Positions 17,138 through 26,282 are shown, numbered from the stretch's first letter. The stretch is 64,000 bases of DNA from Agrococcus terreus (GCF_014645235.1 NZ_BMLM01000001.1:1302001-1366000), one strand, 5' to 3'. Notes: generated from the letters alone by a model not told the origin. Numbers and translations are program-made.

Positions 17138-17143
17138 AGCCTG
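17138..17143 (-). promoter_or_regulatory. -10 hexamer of a leaderless promoter (HAD phosphatase)
   Basis: CAGGCT on the minus strand, 6 nt, then ATG. Confidence 0.45.
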
Positions 17144-17167
17144 TCAGACCCCTTCCGGGCAGATCGA

Positions 17168-17173
17168 TAGGTT
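17168..17173 (+). promoter_or_regulatory. -10 hexamer for the Nramp-family gene
   Basis: TAGGTT predicts a start near 17180 and a 55-nt leader. That leader contains an 8-bp hairpin (GCGCGTCG / CGACGCGC, 17187-17205) before the coding start. Confidence 0.4.
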
Positions 17174-17234
17174 GGCCGGGCGCCGGGCGCGTCGACACGA
17201 CGCGCGAGCGGTGGATCGGCACGAGGGAGTGGAC

Positions 17235-18512
17235 ATGGCAGAGCAGACAGCGACGATGAGCCCGCGGAAGTGGCGCATCATCGGACCGGGCATCGTCGTC
17301 GCGGCGACGGGCGTGGGCGCCGGCGACCTCGTCGCGACCCTCGTCGCCGGCTCCAACTACGGCTACCTGCTGCTGTGGGCCGTGATCGTCGGCACCGTCT
17401 TCAAGATCGTGCTCGTCGAGGGCGCGGGCCGGTACTCGCTCGCCTCCGGCCGCACGATCTTCGCCGGCTGGCGCACCCTCGGCCGCTGGACCACCTGGTA
17501 CTTCGGGCCGTACATCGTCGTGTGGGGCTTCGTCTACGGCGCGACCGCGATGCTGTCGTCGGCGCTGCCGCTCGCGACGATGCTGCCCGCCGTGCCGCTC
17601 GAGGCGTGGGCGATCGGGACGGGCCTCATCGGCTTCGCGCTCGTCTGGTGGGGCAAGTACCCCCTCGTCGAGAAGGTCATGGCGCTCTTCGTGGGGATCA
17701 TGTTCGTCACCGTCGTCGGCGCGGCGGTGCTGACGCTGCCGAACCTCGGCGAGATCCTCGCGGGCCTCGTGCCGATCATCCCCGAGGGCGGCCTCATCAC
17801 CACGCTCGCGCTCGCAGGCGGCGTCGGCGGCACCATCACGCTCGCCGCCTACGGGTACTGGCTGCGCGAGAAGGGCTGGAGCGACGCGTCCTGGATGCGC
17901 GTCATGCGCCTCGACAACGCGGTCGCCTACGTCATCACTGGCGTCTTCGTCATCGCGATGCTCATCGTCGGCGCCGAGCTGCTCTACTCGGCGAACATCG
18001 CCATCTCGACGGGCGACCGTGGTCTGCTGGACCTCTCGGGCGTGCTCGCCGAGCGCTACGGCGCGGTGTTCGGCGTGATCTTCCTCATCGGCTTCTGGGC
18101 GTCGTCGTTCTCGTCGCTCATCGGCGTCTGGAACGGCGTGAGCCTCATGTTCGCCGACTTCGTGGGCACCACGCGCGGCCTCGAGCTCGACGACCGCCGC
18201 ATGCACGCCGGCGGCACCTACTACCGGGCGTACGTGCTGTGGCTCACGTTCCCGCCGATGATCCTCGTGTTCCTCGGCCAGCCGATCGCGGTGATCCTCG
18301 CCTACGGCGTGCTCGGTGCGCTGTTCATGCCGTTCCTGGCGCTCACGCTGCTCGGCCTGCTCAACACCGACCGCACGCCGAAGGAGTGGCGCAACGGCTG
18401 GTTCGGCAACGCGCTGCTCGCGATCTGCGCGCTCGTGTTCCTCGCGCTCGGCGCGAACGAGCTCATCAAGGCGATCACGGGCTTCGTCACGAACCTGCAG
18501 GGCGGCGCCTGA
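17235..18512 (+). CDS. Nramp-family transporter lacking the canonical metal-binding motifs
   Basis: A 425-residue, roughly 11-helix membrane protein of the Nramp (SLC11/MntH) superfamily. The helix-1 region reads GPGIVVAATGVGAGDLVATLVAGSNYG-, so the DPGN metal motif is replaced by GAGD. The helix-6 region (GGVGGTITLAAYGYW) lacks the MPH motif. It therefore may not carry Mn2+ or Fe2+ like MntH; Mg2+ or another substrate is possible. The ATG at 17235 was chosen because it starts the first conserved segment; a GAGGGAG site precedes it. It lies just before the tRNA-fragment array. Confidence 0.85.
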   Translation: MAEQTATMSPRKWRIIGPGIVVAATGVGAGDLVATLVAGSNYGYLLLWAVIVGTVFKIVLVEGAGRYSLASGRTIFAGWRTLGRWTTWYFGPYIVVWGFVYGATAMLSSALPLATMLPAVPLEAWAIGTGLIGFALVWWGKYPLVEKVMALFVGIMFVTVVGAAVLTLPNLGEILAGLVPIIPEGGLITTLALAGGVGGTITLAAYGYWLREKGWSDASWMRVMRLDNAVAYVITGVFVIAMLIVGAELLYSANIAISTGDRGLLDLSGVLAERYGAVFGVIFLIGFWASSFSSLIGVWNGVSLMFADFVGTTRGLELDDRRMHAGGTYYRAYVLWLTFPPMILVFLGQPIAVILAYGVLGALFMPFLALTLLGLLNTDRTPKEWRNGWFGNALLAICALVFLALGANELIKAITGFVTNLQGGA

Positions 18513-18528
18513 CCGTCCAGGAGGCCCC

Positions 18529-18965
18529 GGCTGGATTCGAACCAGCGACGGCAGATGAGAGGGCTGGAGTGCCCCCGGCTGGATTCGAACCAGCGACGGC
18601 AGATGAGAGGGCTGGAGTGCCCCCGGCTGGATTCGAACCAGCGACGGCAGATGAGAGGGCTGGAGTGCCCCCGGCTGGATTCGAACCAGCGACGGCAGAT
18701 GAGAGGGCTGGAGTGCCCCGGGCTGGATTCGAACCAGCGACCGGCAGATGAGAGGGCTGGAGTGCCCCGGGCTGGATTCGAGCCAGCGACCGGCAGATGA
18801 GAAGGCTGGAGTGCCCCGGGCTGGATTCGAGCCAGCGACCGGCAGATGAGAAGGCTGGAGTGCCCCGGGCTGGATTCGAGCCAGCGACCGGCAGATGAGA
18901 AGGCTGGAGTGCCCCGGGCTGGATTCGAGCCAGCGACCGGCAGATGAGAAGGCTGGAGTGCCCCC
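18529..18965 (-). repeat. Tandem array of nine tRNA-Arg(TCT) 3'-fragments
   Basis: Nine head-to-tail units lie directly downstream of the tRNA-Arg gene on its own strand. Units start at 18529, 18577, 18625, 18673, 18721, 18770, 18819, 18868 and 18917; the intact tRNA's matching position is 18966. The first four steps are 48 bp, the rest 49 bp. Each unit holds the 3' part of the anticodon arm, the variable loop, the full T-arm (GCTGG-TTCGAAT-CCAGC or a CTCGAAT variant), the 3' acceptor strand and 3 nt of trailer. The loop reads TTCTCAT instead of TTCTAAT. No unit has a 5' acceptor or D-arm, so none is a complete tRNA. The plus-strand frames across it are artefacts. It fills the 446-bp gap between the Nramp gene and the tRNA. 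Confidence 0.95.
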
Positions 18966-19031
18966 GGCTGGATTCGAACCAGCGACCGACAGATTAGAAG
19001 GCTGTTGCTCTATCCACTGAGCTACGGAGGC
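18959..19031 (-). tRNA. tRNA-Arg (TCT)
   Basis: The minus strand folds as a full cloverleaf: acceptor GCCTCCG / CGGGGGC, D-arm GCTC-AGTGGATA-GAGC, anticodon loop CTTCTAA (anticodon TCT), T-arm GCTGG-TTCGAAT-CCAGC, discriminator A. CCA is not encoded. The anticodon stem has one C-U mismatch next to the loop. It reads AGA/AGG codons, rare in this high-GC genome. A strong TATGAT -10 lies just upstream, and the fragment array follows immediately. Confidence 0.95.
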
Positions 19032-19039
19032 GCGCTCCG

Positions 19040-19045
19040 ATCATA
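19040..19045 (-). promoter_or_regulatory. -10 hexamer of the tRNA-Arg promoter
   Basis: TATGAT on the minus strand ends 8 nt before the mature tRNA 5' end, so the primary transcript would have a leader of about 2 nt. No clear -35 is present. Confidence 0.6.
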
Positions 19046-19097
19046 GGAGCCCCGCGGCGCGCGGGCGCCGCGCCAGGGCGGCCACAGGCCCGCCGCG

Positions 19098-19103
19098 TAG
19101 CCT
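19098..19103 (+). promoter_or_regulatory. -10 hexamer of a leaderless promoter (DedA gene)
   Basis: TAGCCT, 6 nt (GTCCCG), then GTG. Confidence 0.55.
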
Positions 19104-19109
19104 GTCCCG

Positions 19110-19784
19110 GTGCTCGACCTGATGCTCCAGACTGCCCCCGACAGCTCCGAGCTCACCGGCGTCGCCGCGTGGGCGGTGGGCCTGATGGAGACCGTGGGCG
19201 CTCCCGGCGCGGGCCTCGCGATCGCCGCCGAGAACCTCTTCCCGCCGATCCCGAGCGAGGTCATCCTGCCGCTCGCGGGCTTCACCGCCGCGACGGGCGG
19301 GTTCACGCTCGCCGAGGCGATCATCTGGACGACGGTCGGCTCGGTCGTCGGCGCGCTCGTGCTCTACGGCCTCGGGCGCCTGCTCGGCCACGACCGGCTC
19401 GCCGCGATCGCGGGCAAGATGCCGCTCGTCCGGGCCTCCGACATCACGAAGACCACCGACTGGTTCGCCAAGCACGGGCCGAAGGCCGTCCTCTTCGGCC
19501 GCTTCCTGCCGATCTTCCGCAGCCTCATCTCGATCCCCGCGGGCATCGAGCGCATGTCGATCCCGCTGTTCCTGCTGCTGACGCTCGTCGGGTCGGCCAT
19601 CTGGAACACGATCTTCGTCATGATCGGCTTCACCCTCGGGCAGAACTGGCACGTGATCGAGCCGTACATGGACACGCTGCAGTGGGTGATCATCGGCGCG
19701 GTGGTGCTCGTGATCGTGTGGTGGGTCGTGGCGCGGATGCGGCTCAACCACCGCGAGGGCAAGCACCTGCTGCATGGCGAGTAG
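19110..19784 (+). CDS. DedA family membrane protein
   Basis: A 224-residue polytopic membrane protein of the DedA/VTT family; members act in membrane homeostasis and in lipid-carrier recycling. Conserved elements are the re-entrant ENLFPPIPSEVILPLAGF, the R-rich FGRFLPIFRSLISIPAG motif, and a C-terminal helix. The GTG start lacks a Shine-Dalgarno site and follows TAGCCT by 6 nt. A second DedA homologue lies at 38534-39271. Confidence 0.9.
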   Translation: MLDLMLQTAPDSSELTGVAAWAVGLMETVGAPGAGLAIAAENLFPPIPSEVILPLAGFTAATGGFTLAEAIIWTTVGSVVGALVLYGLGRLLGHDRLAAIAGKMPLVRASDITKTTDWFAKHGPKAVLFGRFLPIFRSLISIPAGIERMSIPLFLLLTLVGSAIWNTIFVMIGFTLGQNWHVIEPYMDTLQWVIIGAVVLVIVWWVVARMRLNHREGKHLLHGE

Positions 19785-19860
19785 CGGCGCTCGCGACCGG
19801 CGCGCGAAGAAGTCCGACGGATCGGGAATGGAATCGCTCGACGTCGAGTTGTTCGAATCT

Positions 19861-19885
19861 GAAGCACTTGAGCTTCGAGCACTTC
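19861..19885 (+). promoter_or_regulatory. Imperfect 25-bp inverted repeat upstream of the YceI gene
   Basis: The element beginning GAAGCACTTGAG and ending CGAGCACTTC is an imperfect dyad (8 of 12 positions pair) ending 20 bp before the ATG. YceI genes are often repressed by MarR-type regulators, so this is a candidate operator; the regulator is not in view. Confidence 0.3.
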
Positions 19886-19905
19886 CACTCTCCGAAAGGA
19901 CCGCC

Positions 19906-20466
19906 ATGCTGCAGAACATCCCCGGCTACCTGCCCGGCACGTACGCCATCGACGGCGCGCACTCGAACGTCACGTTCTCGATCCGCCACATGATGGTGGC
20001 GAAGGTGCGCGGCGAGATCGAGGGCCTCGAGGGCACCATCGTGCTCGCCGAGCAGCCCGAGGAGTCGACCATCGAGGCGACCGTCGACCCGTCGACGATC
20101 AACACGAAGAACGCCGACCGCGACCAGCACCTCCGCTCGGGCGACTTCTTCGCCACCGAGGAGCACCCGGAGTGGACCTTCCGCTCGACCGGCGCCCGCG
20201 TCGAGGGCGACGACCTCTTCATCGACGGCGACCTGTCGATCAAGGGCGTCTCGAAGAACGTCGCGCTGCTCGTCGAGTTCGGCGGCATCGGCCCCGACAC
20301 GTGGGGCGGCACCCGCGCCGGCGCCTCGGCCCGCACGCGCATCAAGCGCAGCGACTTCGGCATCACCTGGAACGTCGCGATCGAGTCGGGCGGCGTCATG
20401 CTCTCGGACGACGTCGACGTCGAGATCGAGATCTCGGCCGTCCTGCAGGTGCCCGCGGAGGTCTGA
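19906..20466 (+). CDS. YceI family protein (isoprenoid-binding-like lipocalin fold)
   Basis: A 186-residue YceI-domain protein. YceI folds as an extended lipocalin-like barrel that binds long isoprenoid or amphiphilic chains. The opening YLPGTYAIDGAHSNVTFSIRH, then HLRSGDFFATEEHPEWTFRST and the C-terminal SDFGITWNVAIESGGVMLSDDVDVEIE are diagnostic. No signal peptide is present. The ATG at 19906 has GAAAGGA 5 nt upstream. Confidence 0.92.
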   Translation: MLQNIPGYLPGTYAIDGAHSNVTFSIRHMMVAKVRGEIEGLEGTIVLAEQPEESTIEATVDPSTINTKNADRDQHLRSGDFFATEEHPEWTFRSTGARVEGDDLFIDGDLSIKGVSKNVALLVEFGGIGPDTWGGTRAGASARTRIKRSDFGITWNVAIESGGVMLSDDVDVEIEISAVLQVPAEV

Positions 20467-20485
20467 GCCTCAGCAGCACGGACGC

Positions 20486-20519
20486 GAGCGGGGTCGGGGC
20501 GAGCGCCTCGACCCCGCTC
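20486..20519. terminator. Terminator between YceI and a leftward small gene
   Basis: An 11-bp perfect stem GAGCGGGGTCG / CGACCCCGCTC with a 12-nt loop, 19 bp after the YceI stop. Confidence 0.7.
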
Positions 20520-20555
20520 CGTCGTCCCGGCAGCTGTCCTGATGGAGCGGGGCGG

Positions 20556-20807
20556 CTACGGCCCGGTGAAGCAGGCGAGCGCGTCGTCGAGCGACCAGCC
20601 GCCGCCGATCGCGAGCAGCGCGGTGCCGCCGGGCACGAGGCGCCGCGCCTCGTAGGACGGGCCCGCGGGGCCGTCGAGCCGCGCGATGTAGCCGAGCGCG
20701 ATGCCCGTCGTGCTCGTCACGCGCCAGAGGTCGTCGCGCACGCGCCGCGTGGTGACGCGCGGGGCGCGGGGCGCGATGCGCCGCTGCCCTGTGGTCATGA
20801 TCGCCAT
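20556..20807 (-). CDS. Small conserved hypothetical protein
   Basis: An 83-residue protein: a basic N-terminus (TTGQRRIAPRAPRVTTRRVRDD), then WRVTSTTGIALGYIARLDGPAGPSYEARRLVPGG and a C-terminal GGGWSLDDALACF. The pattern of a WRV-GYI strand pair followed by a YEARRL strand and a Cys-Phe end recurs in small actinobacterial hypotheticals; function unknown. The ATG at 20807 was preferred to an upstream frame extension because GAAGGGAGC precedes it and TAGCGT (20831-20836) gives a 17-nt leader. Confidence 0.65.
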   Translation of the reverse strand: MAIMTTGQRRIAPRAPRVTTRRVRDDLWRVTSTTGIALGYIARLDGPAGPSYEARRLVPGGTALLAIGGGWSLDDALACFTGP

Positions 20808-20901
20808 GGCCGCTCCCTTCCTCGTCTCCGACGCTAGGCGCGGCCACCCACATGCCCCGGGGCACGGGATGCGCATAGGCGCCGGGGCTAGGCTCGGCAC
20901 C

Positions 20902-21426
20902 ATGCAGGAGATCGTGCTCGCCGGTGGTTGCTTCTGGTGCCTGGACGCCGCGTACCGCGTCGTCGACGGCGTGCAGGAGGTCGTGTCGGGCTACACGGGC
21001 GGCCGCGGCGCGCACCCGAGCTACGAGCAGGTCTGCACGGGCGCCACGGGCCACGCGGAGGCGGTGAAGGTCGTCTACGACGAGGAGCGCCTCCCCACCG
21101 ACGTCGTGCTCGACATGTTCTTCACGATGCACGACCCGCGCCAGCTGAACCGGCAGGGCAACGACGTCGGCACCCAGTACCGCTCGGCGATGTTCTACCG
21201 CGACGAGGCCGAGAAGGCCGTCTGCGAGGCCGCGATCGCGCGGGCCGCCGACTGGTGGCCGGGCGAGATCGTCACGACCCTCGAGCCGCTCGGCGCCTGG
21301 TACGACGCCGAGGAGTACCACCAGGACTTCTTCGCCAAGAACCCCACGCAGGGCTACTGCCTGGCCGTCGCGGTGCCCAAGGTGAACAAGATCCGCGCGG
21401 GCTTCGCCTCCTACCTCAAGGGCTGA
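20902..21426 (+). CDS. msrA: Peptide-methionine (S)-S-oxide reductase MsrA
   Basis: Reduces the S-form of methionine sulfoxide in proteins. The catalytic GCFWC motif gives Cys10 and Cys13, followed by SGYTGG and the GHAEAVKVVYD block. A recycling cysteine sits in TQGYCLAV near the C-terminus, in the position where bacterial MsrA enzymes recycle through thioredoxin. At 174 residues it is normal. The ATG follows TAGGCT by 7 nt with no Shine-Dalgarno site. Confidence 0.95.
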   Translation: MQEIVLAGGCFWCLDAAYRVVDGVQEVVSGYTGGRGAHPSYEQVCTGATGHAEAVKVVYDEERLPTDVVLDMFFTMHDPRQLNRQGNDVGTQYRSAMFYRDEAEKAVCEAAIARAADWWPGEIVTTLEPLGAWYDAEEYHQDFFAKNPTQGYCLAVAVPKVNKIRAGFASYLKG

Positions 21427-21486
21427 CTCTCCACAGCCGCCGACGCGGCCCGCACGCGGCCGGCGCCGCTGCCGCATGCTCGCCCC

Positions 21487-21975
21487 ATGCACGACACCAT
21501 CACCGTCGTCGGTGCCGCGGGAGCGGATCCGACGCTGAAGACCGTCAACGGCGAGCAGGTCGCGGAGCTCCGCGTCGCGTCCACCGCCCGTCGCAAGCGC
21601 CCCGGCTCCGACGAGTGGGAGGACGCGTACACCAACTGGTACGGCGTGGAGGCCTGGGGCCGCCTCGCCGCCCACGTCGCGGCTTCGGTGGCCAAGGGCG
21701 ACCCGATCATCGTCGTCGGCCGGCTGCGCGTGGAGCAGTGGGAGTCGGGGGAGCGGCGCGGCACGAGCATCCGCATCCGCGCCGAGCACGTGGGCCACTC
21801 GCTCCGCTTCGGCCGCGCGCAGCGCGACCGCTCGAGCCGCGTCTCGGACGACCAGCGTCCCGCCGCGACCGAGGACTCGATCGGTGCCGAGCCCGAGCCT
21901 GCGCTCGTCGGCGCCGAGCCGCAGGCGGCGTGGGCGGATCCCGGTGCCGAGCCGCCCGAGCAGACCCCGTTCTGA
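21487..21975 (+). CDS. Single-stranded DNA-binding protein (secondary SSB)
   Basis: A 162-residue OB-fold SSB. The opening HDTITVVGAAGADPTLKTVNGEQVAELRVAS and TNWYGVEAWGRLAAHVAASVAKGDPIIVVGRLRVEQW are typical. The tail is short, lacks the usual acidic DDDIPF tip and ends EQTPF, so partner recruitment through the SSB C-tip may be weak. The main replicative ssb is normally next to rpsF, so this is probably a second paralogue. It is leaderless (CATGCT, 6 nt, ATG). Confidence 0.88.
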   Translation: MHDTITVVGAAGADPTLKTVNGEQVAELRVASTARRKRPGSDEWEDAYTNWYGVEAWGRLAAHVAASVAKGDPIIVVGRLRVEQWESGERRGTSIRIRAEHVGHSLRFGRAQRDRSSRVSDDQRPAATEDSIGAEPEPALVGAEPQAAWADPGAEPPEQTPF

Positions 21976-21979
21976 GCCC

Positions 21980-21985
21980 TAGGCT
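21980..21985 (+). promoter_or_regulatory. -10 hexamer for the lipoprotein gene
   Basis: TAGGCT starts 5 bp after the ssb stop and predicts a leader of about 42 nt for the lipoprotein gene, unlike the leaderless genes around it. Confidence 0.45.
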
Positions 21986-22033
21986 GGAGCCGGTCGGGGC
22001 ACTCGGCGCCCGAGGACGACGGACGGGGGCGGC

Positions 22034-22480
22034 ATGCGTCGATGCACGGTCGTGCTCGCGCTCGTCGCGGCCCTCGGCCTCACCGGCTGCGGGCTGCTCG
22101 ACGGCCCAGGCCCGCTCCAGCCGCAGTCCACCGCGACGGGCTCGCCCGCGCCGGACGCGGCCGCGACGGACACGGCTGCTACGGATGCGCCCGTGGAGGA
22201 CGCCGAGCTCGACGCCTTCCGCGCGGCGCTCGAGGGCCAGGGCGTCGACGACCCGGCGGCGCTCGTCGCCGCCGTCGAGGCCGCCGGCTTCGACCGCTCC
22301 GCGATCGAGCGCACCCGCCACCTCGACTCGCTGGGCGCCCCCGTGACCTTCGTCGAGATCGCCGTGCGGCAGGACGACTCGTGCCTGCTCGGCCAGGTCG
22401 GCGACGGCGAGCCGATGGCGGTCCGCACGAGCCTCCTGCCGGAGGGGCGCTGCCTGATCGGGGCCGACACGGCCCCCTAG
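22034..22480 (+). CDS. Secreted lipoprotein of unknown function
   Basis: A 148-residue exported protein with signal peptide MRRCTVVLALVAALGL and lipobox LTGC (lipidated Cys19), then an Ala/Thr/Pro/Asp-rich linker and a compact C-terminal domain (about residues 54-148) with two cysteines in DDSCLLGQV and EGRCLIGADT that could form a disulfide. It resembles small actinobacterial lipoproteins now grouped under DUF numbers (DUF6993-like), but I am not certain of the family. Confidence 0.7.
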   Translation: MRRCTVVLALVAALGLTGCGLLDGPGPLQPQSTATGSPAPDAAATDTAATDAPVEDAELDAFRAALEGQGVDDPAALVAAVEAAGFDRSAIERTRHLDSLGAPVTFVEIAVRQDDSCLLGQVGDGEPMAVRTSLLPEGRCLIGADTAP

Positions 22481-22483
22481 ACT
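22478..22483 (+). promoter_or_regulatory. -10 hexamer of a leaderless promoter (ettA)
   Basis: TAGACT overlaps the stop codon of the lipoprotein gene and is followed by 6 nt (GGAGCC) and ATG. The GGAG could alternatively act as a very close Shine-Dalgarno site. Confidence 0.55.
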
Positions 22484-22489
22484 GGAGCC

Positions 22490-24171
<1,682 letters not shown>

Positions 24172-24172
<1 letters not shown>

Positions 24173-24624
24173 TGCGCCTCAAGGTGCCCGTCCAGGTCCG
24201 CTGGTCGGACCTCGACGCGTACGGCCACGTCAACAACGCGTCGCTGCTCACGCTCCTCGAGGAGGCGCGCGTGCACGCCTTCTGGGCCGGCGGCCCCGAG
24301 GGATCGCCCACGACCGCGATCATCGACGCGGGCCCCGGCGCCTCGAGCGTGACCGTGATCGCCCGGCAGGAGTCCGAGTACCTCGGGCAGATCCCGCACC
24401 ACCGCCGCCCGATCCTCGTCGAGGTGTGGATCGGCCGGATGGGCGGTGCGAGCATGGACGTCTGCTACGAGGTGCACGCGCCCGACCGCAGCGAGGTCTA
24501 CGCCCGCGCCTCCACGACCGTTGTCATGCTCGACGCGGCCAGCGGTCGCCCGCGCCGCCTCACCGACGCCGAGCGCGCGGCCTGGGAGCCGTACCTCGAG
24601 GAGCCGGTGGCGTTCCGCCGCTGA
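24172..24624 (+). CDS. Acyl-CoA thioesterase, 4-hydroxybenzoyl-CoA/YbgC-like hotdog
   Basis: A 150-residue single hotdog-fold thioesterase. The motif VRWSDLDAYGHVNNASLLTLLEEAR carries the catalytic Asp and the HVNN helix start typical of the YbgC/4HBT group. It shares one base (TGATG) with the ettA stop, so it is co-transcribed. It probably hydrolyses short or medium acyl-CoAs; specificity unknown. Confidence 0.88.
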
Positions 24625-24671
24625 GGCGGCGGGCGCGCCCAGGACGCGGTCGACGCCCGATCAGACACCGA

Positions 24672-24677
24672 TAGGGT
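24672..24677 (+). promoter_or_regulatory. -10 hexamer for mmsA
   Basis: TAGGGT predicts a start near 24684 and a 29-nt leader with GGGAGGG before the ATG. Confidence 0.45.
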
Positions 24678-24712
24678 GGCGGGGCAACGACGCATCGCCT
24701 GGGAGGGCCCGC

Positions 24713-26245
24713 ATGACCGACACCGCCGTCGAGACGACCGCCACCACCCGCATCCCGCACTGGATCGCGGGCGCCCGCAGCGAGGGAGGCGATCGCACCG
24801 CCCCGGTCTACGACCCGGCGCGCGGCGTCGCCGTGCGCGAGGTGCCCCTCGCGAGCGAGGCCGAGGTGTCCGACGCGATCGCGACGGCCGTCGCCGCGTA
24901 CCCGGCATGGCGCGACCTGTCGATCGCGAAGCGCCAGGCGATCATGTTCCGCTTCCGCGAGCTCATCGTCGCCCGCAAGGACGAGCTGGCCCGCATCATC
25001 ACGAGCGAGCACGGCAAGGTGCACTCCGACGCGCTCGGCGAGATCGCCCGCGCGATCGAGGTCGTCGAGCTCGCCACCGCGTTCCCGCTCATGACGAAGG
25101 GCGAGTACTCCGAGAACGCGTCGACCGGCGTCGACGTGTACTCCCTGCGCCAGCCGCTGGGCGTCGTGGGCATCATCAGCCCCTTCAACTTCCCCGCGAT
25201 GGTGCCGCTCTGGTTCGCGCCGATCGCGCTCGCCTCCGGCAACGCCGTGGTGCTGAAGCCCAGCGAGAAGGACCCCTCGGCGGCGGTGTTCATCGCCGAG
25301 CTCTACCAGGAGGCCGGCCTGCCGGACGGCGTGCTCACGGTCGTGCACGGCGACAAGGAGGCGGTGGACACGCTGCTGACGCACCCGGACGTCGCGGCGA
25401 TCTCGTTCGTCGGCTCGACCCCGATCGCGCAGCACGTCTACGAGACGGGCTCGAAGCACGGCAAGCGCGTGCAGGCGCTCGGCGGCGCGAAGAACCACAT
25501 GCTCGTGCTGCCCGACGCCGACCTCGACCTCACGGCCGACGCCGCGGTGAACGCCGGCTTCGGCTCGGCGGGGGAGCGCTGCATGGCGATCTCGGTCGTC
25601 GTCGCGGTCGACTCGATCGCCGACGAGCTGCAGGCGAGGATCGCCGAGAAGATGCAGCAGATCCGCACGGGCGACGGCACCCGCGACAACGACATGGGGC
25701 CGCTCATCACCGGGCAGCACCGCGACAAGGTGGCCGGCTACATCGGCACTGCGGCGTCGGACGGCGCCGAGGTCGTCGTCGACGGTCGCGACGCTGCAGG
25801 TCCGGACGGGAGCGGGGTCGACGGCGACCCGAACGGCTTCTGGCTCAAGCCGACGCTGCTCGACAAGGTGCCGACGAGCTCGGCCGCGTACCGCGACGAG
25901 ATCTTCGGACCGGTGCTCTCGATCGTGCGCGTCGCCTCGTACGAGGAGGGGCTCGAGCTCATCAACGAGAACCCGTACGGCAACGGCACCGCGATCTTCA
26001 CCAACGACGGCGGCGCCGCGCGGCGCTTCCAGAACGAGGTGCAGGTGGGCATGGTCGGCGTGAACGTGCCGATCCCCGTGCCGGTCGGGTACCACTCGTT
26101 CGGAGGCTGGAAGCAGTCGATCTTCGGCCAGGGCAAGGCCTACGGCCGCCACGCGTTCGAGTTCTACACGCGCGAGAAGGTCGTCACGAGCCGCTGGCTC
26201 GACCCGAGCCACGGCGGCCTGAACCTCGGCTTCCCGAGCAACTAG
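24713..26245 (+). CDS. mmsA: CoA-acylating methylmalonate-semialdehyde dehydrogenase
   Basis: Oxidises methylmalonate or malonate semialdehyde with NAD+ and CoA to propionyl- or acetyl-CoA, in valine, thymine or inositol breakdown. The 510-residue aldehyde dehydrogenase has the MMSDH signatures SPFNFPAMVPLWF, GGAKNHMLVLPDAD and the nucleophile region GSAGERCMAIS (catalytic Cys), plus GYHSFGGWKQSIFG near the end. It is monocistronic and has no catabolic neighbours, so the source pathway cannot be told. Confidence 0.93.
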   Translation: MTDTAVETTATTRIPHWIAGARSEGGDRTAPVYDPARGVAVREVPLASEAEVSDAIATAVAAYPAWRDLSIAKRQAIMFRFRELIVARKDELARIITSEHGKVHSDALGEIARAIEVVELATAFPLMTKGEYSENASTGVDVYSLRQPLGVVGIISPFNFPAMVPLWFAPIALASGNAVVLKPSEKDPSAAVFIAELYQEAGLPDGVLTVVHGDKEAVDTLLTHPDVAAISFVGSTPIAQHVYETGSKHGKRVQALGGAKNHMLVLPDADLDLTADAAVNAGFGSAGERCMAISVVVAVDSIADELQARIAEKMQQIRTGDGTRDNDMGPLITGQHRDKVAGYIGTAASDGAEVVVDGRDAAGPDGSGVDGDPNGFWLKPTLLDKVPTSSAAYRDEIFGPVLSIVRVASYEEGLELINENPYGNGTAIFTNDGGAARRFQNEVQVGMVGVNVPIPVPVGYHSFGGWKQSIFGQGKAYGRHAFEFYTREKVVTSRWLDPSHGGLNLGFPSN

Positions 26246-26282
26246 GACTCGCCGGTCGTCACGGGACCCTGCTCGCGGGCGG

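Noticed and set aside
18555-18800. 81-residue repetitive ORF (and the overlapping long frame from 17270)
   Set aside because: It is a translation of tRNA-derived repeats; the period change from 48 to 49 bp breaks the frame, and the long version is a shadow of the Nramp gene.
18529-18965. CRISPR-like tandem repeats
   Set aside because: Units are contiguous with no unique spacers, and each is a recognisable piece of the adjacent tRNA-Arg; no cas genes are present.
18529-19031. Phage or integrative-element attachment site at tRNA-Arg
   Set aside because: The repeats resemble att duplications, but no integrase, excisionase or foreign-composition DNA flanks them and unit spacing is only 49 bp, so an element scar is possible but unsupported.
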